DNA of 47,519 nucleotides from JABWBJ01 sp036507855 (lineage in GTDB: Bacteria; Gemmatimonadota; Gemmatimonadetes; Gemmatimonadales; Gemmatimonadaceae): contig DATCIJ010000063.1 of the NCBI GenBank assembly GCA_036507855.1, positions 1 to 47,519 on the forward strand, written 5' to 3'. The notes under the pieces are model-generated. The model was given only the letters and a program-made list of their open reading frames with translations. It was not told the origin of the DNA and did no database searches. Position numbers and translations under genes: made by a program. Shown piece by piece: positions 33,588 through 40,410 of this stretch (position 1 is its first letter; the number at the start of each line of letters is the position of its first letter).

Positions 33588-33699
33588 AGGAAGCAGGAAA
33601 CAGGAAACAGGGGGCCCGAGCGAAAGCGAGGGCCCTCAGTCCTTTCCTGTTCCCTGCTTCCTGTTTCCAGTCCCCTGTCTCCTGTCTCCTGTCTCCACT
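33588..33699. repeat. Heptamer-armed hairpin element D (AGGAAAC type) with GNRA-like tip
   Basis: The left arm is AGGAAGC-AGGAAAC-AGGAAAC (33588-33608). The core is GGGCCC-GA-GC-GAAA-GC-GA-GGGCCC (33612-33635): complementary GGGCCC blocks, tandem GA mismatches and a GAAA tetraloop. The right arm has eight heptamers (TTCCTGT-TCCCTGC-TTCCTGT-TTCCAGT-CCCCTGT-CTCCTGT x2-CTCCACT, 33644-33699). It has the same layout as elements A and B but different sequence. It fills the lolA-ctpA spacer and supplies the end of ctpA. Confidence 0.9.
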
Positions 33700-35234
33700 C
33701 GTGATAACAGGTCTACCGGCGACGTAGCGCCAGCCGCCAGTCTCACAGCAGCCTGGATGGCCTTGTCCTGCGCGATCGCTCGCTCGGCCTCCGCGTCCTG
33801 GCCAAAGACGAAACGCGCGATCTCGCGCGCCAGCAGGCTCGAAACCAGCGGAGCGGCGCCGTCGAACGTGGCACGATCGAAGCGGAATTCGCGCCCGCGC
33901 ATGGCCTTCCACAGCTCATCCAGCATCGACGGCGTCACCACGAAATCGCGCGAACGCACCACGCCGCGCGACTGTAACGCGATCGCAACGTCGACCATCG
34001 CGTCGCGGAACTGGATGACGCGGTTGCCGAGAGCGTCCTCCAGGGCCTGATCACCCGGGGCAAGCGCCGTGTCGCCCGCCTGGATATCGGGAACGATGCC
34101 ACCGCCCCCAGCGACGCGACGACCATGTTCGGTGCGGAAGCTGTCGACCGGCGCGTCGTCCTCAACCGGCGTCGTGTGCGGGCGATCAATCGATCGTCCG
34201 GACGGCGTGAACCAGCGCGCCGTCGTAATCCTCACGCCCCCGCCGGATCCGGCGGCGAAAATGCCCTGCGCGCTTCCCTTGCCGAACGTCGTGTGGCCCA
34301 TGACCACCGCGCGGTCATGATCCTGCAGCGCGCCCGCCACGATCTCGGATGCGCTCGCGCTCCCCTCGTCCACGAGAACGATCAGCGGAAGGCGGGGCCA
34401 ACGCTGTGGTGCGGTATCGAGCACACGTTCTGTCGAGCCAAGAGTGCGTCCGCGCATCGAGACGATGACCTGAGCGGAGTCGAGGAACATGTCGGCCACA
34501 CCAACTCCCTGTGCCAGAACGCCACCCGGATTGCCGCGCAGATCCATGACCATGGCGCGCATTCCCGCGTTCGTCAGCGAATCGACCGCCTTCCGCAGCT
34601 CCATGGCCGTGGAGTCGTTGAAAATGTTCACGTCCACGTACCCGACGCCCTGCGCCACCAGCGCCCTCCGGCCAACGGCGCGTCGATGGACCCCTCCACG
34701 CTCCAGCGTGAAGGTCAATCGCGTTGGCGCGCCCGGCCGCTCAATGACAATCGTCACCTTGCTCTCCGGCGGACCACGGAGAGCGCTGATGGCCTCGTCG
34801 TTCGTCCACCGCAGCGTCTTCATGCTGTCGATCTCGACGACGCGGTCGCCCGTGCGCAGCCCCGCGCGCTCGGCGGGCGAGCCGGGGAACGGCGCAATGA
34901 TCATCGGATAGTCGTCGCGACGCTGGATCTGCGCGCCAATGCCGATGTAGTTGCCCGTGGTCTGCTCCGTCAGGCGACGAAGGCGATTGGGCGGGAGATA
35001 CAGGGTGTACGGGTCGTTCAACTCCCGCAGCATGCCCACCGTCGCATGCTCGAAAAGCGTCGAGTCCGGAATCGAGTCGACGTAGTACTGCTTGACGTGC
35101 GTGAAGACCGCATCGAACAGTCGGGCGCTCGTGAAGTCCGCTTCGCGTACGTTCAGGCCGCGACCGATGACCCAGCCACCTCCGATAAGGGAAGTGCCAA
35201 GGGCGGTGGCGACGGCAAGAGTGCGCGCGTTCAT
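33636..35234 (-). CDS. ctpA: C-terminal processing protease (S41 family)
   Basis: 532 residues from ATG 35234, which starts a signal/anchor (RTLAVATALGTSLIGGGWVIG). The N-terminal domain and PDZ domain (about 95-170, IGIGAQIQRRDDYPMIIAPFPGSPAERAGLRTGDRVVEID) precede the S41 core: VMDLRGNPGGVLAQGV, DEGSASASEIVAGALQDHD (nucleophile Ser) and TTFGKGSAQ (general-base Lys). It trims periplasmic proteins. The last ~20 residues (VETGDRRQGTGNRKQGTGKD) are translated heptamer repeat with a 7-residue period, and the TGA (33636-33638) lies in element D. The native C-terminus probably ended near SPVDLLSR. Confidence 0.93.
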   Translation of the reverse strand: MNARTLAVATALGTSLIGGGWVIGRGLNVREADFTSARLFDAVFTHVKQYYVDSIPDSTLFEHATVGMLRELNDPYTLYLPPNRLRRLTEQTTGNYIGIGAQIQRRDDYPMIIAPFPGSPAERAGLRTGDRVVEIDSMKTLRWTNDEAISALRGPPESKVTIVIERPGAPTRLTFTLERGGVHRRAVGRRALVAQGVGYVDVNIFNDSTAMELRKAVDSLTNAGMRAMVMDLRGNPGGVLAQGVGVADMFLDSAQVIVSMRGRTLGSTERVLDTAPQRWPRLPLIVLVDEGSASASEIVAGALQDHDRAVVMGHTTFGKGSAQGIFAAGSGGGVRITTARWFTPSGRSIDRPHTTPVEDDAPVDSFRTEHGRRVAGGGGIVPDIQAGDTALAPGDQALEDALGNRVIQFRDAMVDVAIALQSRGVVRSRDFVVTPSMLDELWKAMRGREFRFDRATFDGAAPLVSSLLAREIARFVFGQDAEAERAIAQDKAIQAAVRLAAGATSPVDLLSRVETGDRRQGTGNRKQGTGKD

Positions 35235-35250
35235 CGAGACAGGGATGCGG

Positions 35251-35922
35251 TCAGAAGTTGGACCCCGCAAGGGTCGTAGCGGTTTGCGGCCACCGTCTCG
35301 CCACCTCGTTCGCGATCCGGCCCGCAACGGTCGTTTCGTCGCCACTGGCTTCGACAAGGACGATCGGGCCCGCCTCCGGATGACGCTGCTGCCACGCTGG
35401 CGTCGCGAACTCCACAAACGCCCCGCGCACGCGGTCGTAGAAATCCGCTCCCGAGCGTTCGATTCGATCGTGGGCGCTGCGCTGCGCCGCGCGCTCCAGC
35501 CCAGCGCTTGGCGGGAGATCCAGAAGAAGGGTCAGATCCGGTACCAGGCCCCCGGTCGCCAGCGAGTTGGCGCGCCGCACGTTTTCCTCGGGGAGACCAC
35601 GACCGGCAATCTGATAGGCGTACGTCGACAGGAAGAACCGGTCCGCCAGGACGAACTCGCCGCGGGCGAGTGCTGGGCGGATCACGTCCGACACCAACTG
35701 CGCCCGCGACGCCATGAACAGCAGCGCCTCGGTCCTCTCATCCAGGTGACTCGCCGGATCGAGCAACAAGCGGCGAATCTCGTCACCAGCCGGCGTGCCG
35801 CCCGGCTCGCGCACCGCACGCGCGGCGAGTCCGCGACTCTCGAGGCGGCCAAGGAGACGCCCGAGCTGAGTCGACTTCCCGACTCCCTCGATGCCCTCGA
35901 GTACGATCAGGCCCCCCGCCAT
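35251..35922 (-). CDS. tmk: Thymidylate kinase
   Basis: 223 residues. LIVLEGIEGVGKSTQLGRLLGRL holds the P-loop, VREPGGTPAGDEIRRLLLD the DRX/REPGGT region, VLADRFFLSTYAYQ the substrate-binding DR, and DLTLLLDLPP the central strand. It phosphorylates dTMP. It lies 16 bp upstream of ctpA and 4 bp downstream of the ylbF-like gene. Confidence 0.95.
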   Translation of the reverse strand: MAGGLIVLEGIEGVGKSTQLGRLLGRLESRGLAARAVREPGGTPAGDEIRRLLLDPASHLDERTEALLFMASRAQLVSDVIRPALARGEFVLADRFFLSTYAYQIAGRGLPEENVRRANSLATGGLVPDLTLLLDLPPSAGLERAAQRSAHDRIERSGADFYDRVRGAFVEFATPAWQQRHPEAGPIVLVEASGDETTVAGRIANEVARRWPQTATTLAGSNF

Positions 35923-35926
35923 TCGC

Positions 35927-36280
35927 TCACCCCAGCGTTATGATTGGGCTTGCAGCGCCACTCCTGATGCCTTCGGCGATCCAGGTGTTCACCTGCATCA
36001 TGAGCTTGTCGAAGTTCGACTGGGCCACGAGCGCGCGTTGATACGACGGGTTCACCTGGACCCTGGAAAGCAGTTCGTCCAGCTCCCGCTCCATCTCTTC
36101 CGTCGGGTTCGTGCCGCGCTCGATCATGCCTTGCGCCGCGCCGCGAAGCTCCTCCATCCGGCGCAGCAGCGCCACCGCATCGCGATCCTCGCTGAGGGCT
36201 TCATTGGCGCGTTTCAGCGCCTGATACTCACTGCTCTGGCCAATGAGGCGGCCGAGGTCGCGCCCTTTCTGCTCAAGCAT
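35927..36280 (-). CDS. YlbF/YmcA-family small helical protein
   Basis: 117 residues, all helical: LGRLIGQSSEYQALKRANEALSEDRDAVALLRRMEELRG, then NPTEEMERELDELLSRVQVNPSYQRALVAQSNFDKLMMQVN. This matches the Com_YlbF (PF06133) family. In Bacillus, YlbF, YmcA and YaaT form a complex affecting RNase Y-dependent mRNA maturation; no RNase Y is visible here. It lies between prmC and tmk in a tight minus-strand operon. Confidence 0.8.
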   Translation of the reverse strand: MLEQKGRDLGRLIGQSSEYQALKRANEALSEDRDAVALLRRMEELRGAAQGMIERGTNPTEEMERELDELLSRVQVNPSYQRALVAQSNFDKLMMQVNTWIAEGIRSGAASPIITLG

Positions 36281-36314
36281 CGTGTTCCCGGGTCAGTCGT
36301 GTTTGCCGGCAGGC

Positions 36315-37223
36315 TCAGGCACGCGTGGCCAGAACAAATCGGTCACGGCCCATCAGGTCCTGAAACAGCTGGATGTTGCTGAACGCTCCGCTCGACGCGG
36401 CGACTTCCACCACCTGAAGTGCGCGTCGGCAGTCCACTTCGACAGCCAGTAGCCCTCCGCTGCAAAGTAGCGCGGGAGCGCCGGCGATGATCCGTCGCGT
36501 GACATCGAGGCCCTGCCCACCCGAGAAGAGCGCATGACTGGGCTCCCAGTCACGGACGGAGGAAGGCAGCTCGTTGGCCTCGTCGTGAGCGATGTAGGGA
36601 GGATTCGAGACCAGGACATCGAGCCGCTCCCCGCCAATGGGCGACAGCAGGTCTCCCGCGCGGAACTCGATCGCGGCCGTCACGGTCGATGGCAACACAC
36701 CGGCGTTCTCTCGCGCCACTGCCAGGGCATCAGCTGCTACATCGGTCGCGATGATCCGATCGAAGTGTCCTTCGGCGGCCAGTGACAGCGCGATCGCGCC
36801 GGAACCGGTTCCGACATCCGCGACCACTCCACCAGGCGTCGGCGCCCGTTGGCTGAGCACCAGATTCACCAGGCCTTCGGTTTCCTGTCGCGGAATCAGG
36901 ACGCGCTCGTCGACCCGTAGCGTCAGATGCCGGAAGGACGCTCGGCCAACGGCGTAAGCGAACGGCATCCCGGTGGCACGCCGTTCCGCGACAGTCCGGG
37001 CACGTTCTGCGACATCGTCGGGAACCACCTGATCGGCATGCAGGCTCGGCCAGAATCGGTTCTGCCCGATGACGGCAGCCACCAGATCACGAGCCTCCGC
37101 GGCTGCGTCGGCGATGCCCGCCTCGGCAAGAACGCGCGCGATCCGGCCGACGAGGGCGCCGACATCCGGCGTCCCGTCCACGAGATGTACTCGTAAGGCA
37201 GCGCTGGCAGCCAACCGCCTCAC
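36315..37223 (-). CDS. prmC: Release factor glutamine methyltransferase
   Basis: 302 residues. A helical N-domain is followed by PFAYAVGRASFRHLTLRVDERVLIPRQETEGLVNLVL, the AdoMet motif VVADVGTGSGAIALSLA and the catalytic VSNPPYI. It methylates the GGQ glutamine of RF1/RF2. The GTG start at 37223 overlaps the prfA stop (GTGA), and prfA encodes its substrate. Confidence 0.95.
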   Translation of the reverse strand: MRRLAASAALRVHLVDGTPDVGALVGRIARVLAEAGIADAAAEARDLVAAVIGQNRFWPSLHADQVVPDDVAERARTVAERRATGMPFAYAVGRASFRHLTLRVDERVLIPRQETEGLVNLVLSQRAPTPGGVVADVGTGSGAIALSLAAEGHFDRIIATDVAADALAVARENAGVLPSTVTAAIEFRAGDLLSPIGGERLDVLVSNPPYIAHDEANELPSSVRDWEPSHALFSGGQGLDVTRRIIAGAPALLCSGGLLAVEVDCRRALQVVEVAASSGAFSNIQLFQDLMGRDRFVLATRA

Positions 37224-38290
37224 ACTTCCTCCCGGAGACGTTCTTCGGTGTCGGCTACTCTCATCGCGTCGATCAGCTTGCCGATGTCCCCGTCCAGAAT
37301 CCGCGGCAAATCGTGGAGCGTGAGGTTGATTCGATGATCGGTGACGCGGCTCTGCGGGAAGTTGTAGGTGCGGATCTTTGCCGACCGGTCACCTGTCGAT
37401 ACCTGTGACTTCCGCAGTCGCGCGCGCTCCGCCTGCAGCGCCTGGAGGCGCGCGTCGAGGATCTTGGCGCGCAGGACCTTCATCGCCTGGATCTTGTTCT
37501 GGAGCTGAGAGCGCTGGTCCTGTTGCGTGACCACGATGCCGGTCGGCAAGTGCGTGATGCGCACGGCCGAGTCGGTCGTGTTCACGCCCTGCCCTCCCGG
37601 CCCCGATGCGCGGTAGACGTCGATGCGCAGGTCCTTCTCGTCGATCTCGACGTCGACCTCCTCGGCCTCGGGGAGGACGGCGACTGTGGCCGCCGAGGTG
37701 TGAATGCGACCCTGTGCTTCTGTCTCCGGGACGCGCTGGACGCGATGCACGCCGGACTCGAAGTGCATCTCACCGAAGGCGCCGGCGCCGTCGACCTTCA
37801 TGACGGCTTCCTTGACGCCACCCTTCACGCCCTCGGAGTACTCCAGCATCTCGATCTTCCAGCCCTTCCGCTCGATGTAGCGGGTGTACATGCGGAGAAG
37901 GTCAGCGGCAAAGAGAGCCGCCTCGTCGCCGCCCGTGCCGGCACGAATCTCGACGATGCATGACCGCTCGCTGAGCGGATCAGGCGGAACAAGGAGCGGC
38001 TTCGCCTGCTCCTCGAGTCCGGCGATGGTCTGCTCGACGCGAGCGACTTCCGCGCGCGCCTCGGCCGCGAGTTCGGGGTCTTCGACGGAGACGAGTTCAA
38101 GAGCCTGGGCCAGTTCATCGTCACTTCGCACGAGGCGGTTCTGCAGCGCGACAATCTCGAGGAGGCGCTGGTGCTCGCGGCCCAGGGACGCGCGCAGTTT
38201 CGCGTCGCGAAGGGTCCTGGGATCGGTCAACTCCTGCTCAACGGCGGCGGCCCGTTCGACCGCCGCCGCGAGACGTGCCCGGATGCTCAG
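37220..38290 (-). CDS. prfA: Peptide chain release factor 1, probably with a non-standard CTG start
   Basis: RF1: RVPETEAQGRIHTSAATVAVLPE holds the PxT anticodon-like motif (PET), and YRASGPGGQGVNTTDSAVRITH holds GGQ. The first ordinary start codon, TTG 38230, gives 336 residues and removes conserved N-terminal helix. The frame is open upstream with good family sequence (LSIRARLAAAVERAAAVEQEL) back to a CTG at 38290 that overlaps the rpmE stop (CTGA), giving 356 residues, the normal length. No ATG, GTG or TTG exists in frame between the upstream stop and 38230. I therefore annotate from CTG 38290, with TTG 38230 as alternative. Confidence 0.8.
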   Translation of the reverse strand: MSIRARLAAAVERAAAVEQELTDPRTLRDAKLRASLGREHQRLLEIVALQNRLVRSDDELAQALELVSVEDPELAAEARAEVARVEQTIAGLEEQAKPLLVPPDPLSERSCIVEIRAGTGGDEAALFAADLLRMYTRYIERKGWKIEMLEYSEGVKGGVKEAVMKVDGAGAFGEMHFESGVHRVQRVPETEAQGRIHTSAATVAVLPEAEEVDVEIDEKDLRIDVYRASGPGGQGVNTTDSAVRITHLPTGIVVTQQDQRSQLQNKIQAMKVLRAKILDARLQALQAERARLRKSQVSTGDRSAKIRTYNFPQSRVTDHRINLTLHDLPRILDGDIGKLIDAMRVADTEERLREEV

Positions 38291-38499
38291 GTGTTCTTCT
38301 TCCCACCCGCGTACTTCTGCCGGAAGCGCTCAACGCGACCCGCCGTATCGACGAGCTTTTGCTTTCCGGTATAGAACGGGTGACAACTGGAGCAGATGTC
38401 GAGATGGAGCTCGCCGACGGTAGACCGTGTCTGCCACGTGGCGCCGCAGGCGCACTTGACCGTCGCCGTTGCGTATTCTGGATGGATGCCGGACTTCAC
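38287..38499 (-). CDS. rpmE: Large ribosomal subunit protein bL31, zinc-binding form
   Basis: 70 residues from GTG 38499, which has AGAGG about 6 nt upstream. KSGIHPEYATATVKCACGATWQTRST and LDICSSCHPFYTGKQKLVDTAGRVERFRQKY carry the cysteines (CxC and CxxC) of the Zn-containing type. It forms an intersubunit bridge on the 50S. It leads the prfA-prmC-ylbF-tmk-ctpA set. A longer frame to 38571 lacks family sequence. Confidence 0.95.
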   Translation of the reverse strand: MKSGIHPEYATATVKCACGATWQTRSTVGELHLDICSSCHPFYTGKQKLVDTAGRVERFRQKYAGGKKNT

Positions 38500-38767
38500 T
38501 TTGGACCTCTTTGGACCGAATTGAGAGCCTGTAAAGTTAATCGAACGATGAGCTAACACACAAGGTGGCATATAGTTACTCGTGCGAGCCCGGAGGGAAG
38601 GCTTCCTTGTAAGCTGTCTGCTGGCGCCGTTAGTCAGCCGTGACCACCCAGCGCTCGGCCATCCCGTGACTTCGATTCGACGGCGGCGTCATCAGTGGCG
38701 GGCGTGACTGTCCACAAGGCGGGGCGCTACCGCTTCCCAATGCGAACCCTTGCACGATCTTACGCGC
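38500..38767. other. Divergent intergenic region rpmE / Crp-family gene
   Basis: 268 bp containing the promoters for both directions. The stretch next to rpmE (about 38515-38585) is more AT-rich than its surroundings. On the minus strand, TTGTGT and TTAACT lie 17 bp apart, a weak sigma-70-like candidate. No convincing Crp palindrome, terminator or heptamer array is seen. Confidence 0.35.
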
Positions 38768-39442
38768 ATGGAAACTGCCAACTTCCTCAGGACTGTCCCG
38801 CTCTTTTCGAAGCTCGATGACTCCGAGCTCGTTCGCTTCACGGAACTGACCCGCGAGAAGGCCTACCCGAAAGGGAGCGTGATTGTCTTCGAGGATGATC
38901 CGGGCGATTCCCTGTTTGTCGTCCGCCAGGGACGCGTCAAAGTGGTCCTCATTGGCGAGGACGGACGCGAGGTCATCCTCGGTGTACTCGGTGTGGGCGA
39001 GCACTTCGGTGAGTTGTCGCTGATCGACGATCAGCCTCGCTCGGCTCACGTGATCGCGATGGAGGACACGAATCTGCTGGTGCTTCGCCGCGACGATTTC
39101 CGTCGAAGGGTGGAGTCCAATCCACTGGTTGCCTGGGCGCTGCTGGCGGAGCTGGCGCGCCGCCTGCGCAGGGCCGACTCGAAGATTCATGGACTGGCAC
39201 TCTTGGACGTGCCCGGACGGATCGCGAAGCTCCTGCTCGATTTCGCGCAGGAAGGCCAATCGGAAACGATCGAGAAACCCCTCACGCACCAGACCATCGC
39301 GCACATGATTGGCGCGAGCCGTGAGACGGTGTCGCGCACCGTGCGCGATTTCCAGAACCAGGGTTTGATCCGCGTCGAACGCCGGCGCATCTCGGTCGCG
39401 AACCGTCCGGCGCTGAAGCAACTGGCCCAGGCGCGCGTCTAA
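38768..39442 (+). CDS. Crp/Fnr-family transcriptional regulator
   Basis: 224 residues from ATG 38768. An N-terminal cyclic-nucleotide-binding fold (GDSLFVVRQGRVKVVLIGEDGREVIL, with FGELSLIDDQPRSA as phosphate-binding cassette) is joined by the dimer helix (LLAELARRLRRAD) to a C-terminal HTH (THQTIAHMIGASRETVSRTVRDFQNQGLI). Glu and Arg-Ser of the cassette are kept, so cAMP-like ligand binding is plausible. There are no Cys residues for an FeS cluster, so it is Crp-like rather than Fnr-like. It is followed 63 bp later by an MBL-fold gene. Confidence 0.93.
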   Translation: METANFLRTVPLFSKLDDSELVRFTELTREKAYPKGSVIVFEDDPGDSLFVVRQGRVKVVLIGEDGREVILGVLGVGEHFGELSLIDDQPRSAHVIAMEDTNLLVLRRDDFRRRVESNPLVAWALLAELARRLRRADSKIHGLALLDVPGRIAKLLLDFAQEGQSETIEKPLTHQTIAHMIGASRETVSRTVRDFQNQGLIRVERRRISVANRPALKQLAQARV

Positions 39443-39505
39443 GTCCCCGGTCGGAGAAGCACGCGGCGAGCGCGAGTTCTTCGACCCAGGACGCCAGCAT
39501 CGCGA

Positions 39506-40372
39506 ATGCGCCTCCGGCTCTGGGGAACCCGCGGGTCGTGCCCTTCACCGGGACCCGGGACCGTCACGTACGGCGGAAACACCACGTGCGTGGAGGTCCG
39601 TGGCGATGACGGACACCTCGTCATCCTGGACGCGGGCACGGGCATCAGGGAACTCGGGCGCGCGCTCGTAAACCGCGCCCAGGGGCGACCGATTACCGGT
39701 GACGTGTTCTTCAGTCATGCCCACTGGGACCACATTCAGGGACTGCCATTTTTTACGCCCGCGTTCCAGGCGGGGAATCATTTCCGACTCTTCGGATCGC
39801 CGACGCTCCTCAAGGGCCTCGAGGTCGTCCTGCGGCAGCAGATGAGTCCTGTGGTCTTCCCGATCGGGTTCGATGACCTCCACGCGCGCATGGAGTTCCG
39901 CGAACTGACCGGACATCGACTGAGCGAGAACGGCATCGAGGTCAACGCGATCAGCGTGCGACATCCTGGCGGCGCGCTGGGATTCCGCCTGGCGCCTTCA
40001 GGCGCGCCCGATCGGTCCGTGGTGTTCATCCCGGACAACGAGATGGATCGCTTTGGCGACGACGCGCCCGGCGCGCCCACGCGCGACGAACTGATGCGGT
40101 TCGCGCACGGAGCCCGCGTCCTGATTCACGACGCGATGTACACGGGCGCGGAGTACATGGACCATCGCGGGTGGGGACATTCGTCGTACCGCGACGCGGT
40201 GGACTTCGCGATCGCGTCGGAAGTCGAGACGCTGGTCCTCTTTCACCATGAACCGGACCGCACCGATGCGGCGCTCGTCGCGCAGCTGGCGCTGTGCCGT
40301 GAGATGGTGGCGGAACGGAATGGACGCGTGGAAATCGTCGCGGCCGCGGAAGGGATGGAAATCGAGATATGA
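39506..40372 (+). CDS. MBL-fold metallohydrolase, PhnP/TaR3-like
   Basis: 288 residues. RLRLWGTRGSCPSPGPGTVTYGGNTTCVEVRG opens the fold. FFSHAHWDHIQGLPFF (about 68-83) is the metal site, VVFIPDNEMDRFG and LIHDAMYTGAEY supply Asp, and HSSYRDAVDFA and LVLFHHEPDRTD supply late His residues. This resembles the PhnP/cyclic-phosphodiesterase-like branch often linked to signalling proteins. Next to a Crp homologue it could act on a cyclic nucleotide, but that is inference. The stop is abutted by a GCAGTAA heptamer array. Confidence 0.8.
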   Translation: MRLRLWGTRGSCPSPGPGTVTYGGNTTCVEVRGDDGHLVILDAGTGIRELGRALVNRAQGRPITGDVFFSHAHWDHIQGLPFFTPAFQAGNHFRLFGSPTLLKGLEVVLRQQMSPVVFPIGFDDLHARMEFRELTGHRLSENGIEVNAISVRHPGGALGFRLAPSGAPDRSVVFIPDNEMDRFGDDAPGAPTRDELMRFAHGARVLIHDAMYTGAEYMDHRGWGHSSYRDAVDFAIASEVETLVLFHHEPDRTDAALVAQLALCREMVAERNGRVEIVAAAEGMEIEI

Positions 40373-40382
40373 GCTGGTTGCT

Positions 40383-40410
40383 GCAGTAAGCAGGAAGCAG
40401 TAAGCAGCTA
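40383..40410 (+). repeat. Tandem heptamers GCAGTAA-GCAGGAA-GCAGTAA-GCAGCTA
   Basis: Four 7-bp units between the MBL gene and hyuB. The last unit contains the hyuB stop codon (CTA, 40408-40410, read as TAG on the minus strand). Upstream AGCTGGTTGCTGC offers a short partial inverse. The unit is related to the minus-strand GCAGTAC array at 15651-15720 and to the GCAGGAA units of element D. Confidence 0.9.

Noticed and set aside
34125..35279. 384-codon frame opposite ctpA
   Set aside because: Antisense shadow of an unmistakable S41 protease; the translation has no family features.
38640..38767. Crp-type operator upstream of the Crp-family gene
   Set aside because: Several GTGA half-sites occur, but none forms the spaced TGTGA-N6-TCACA palindrome.
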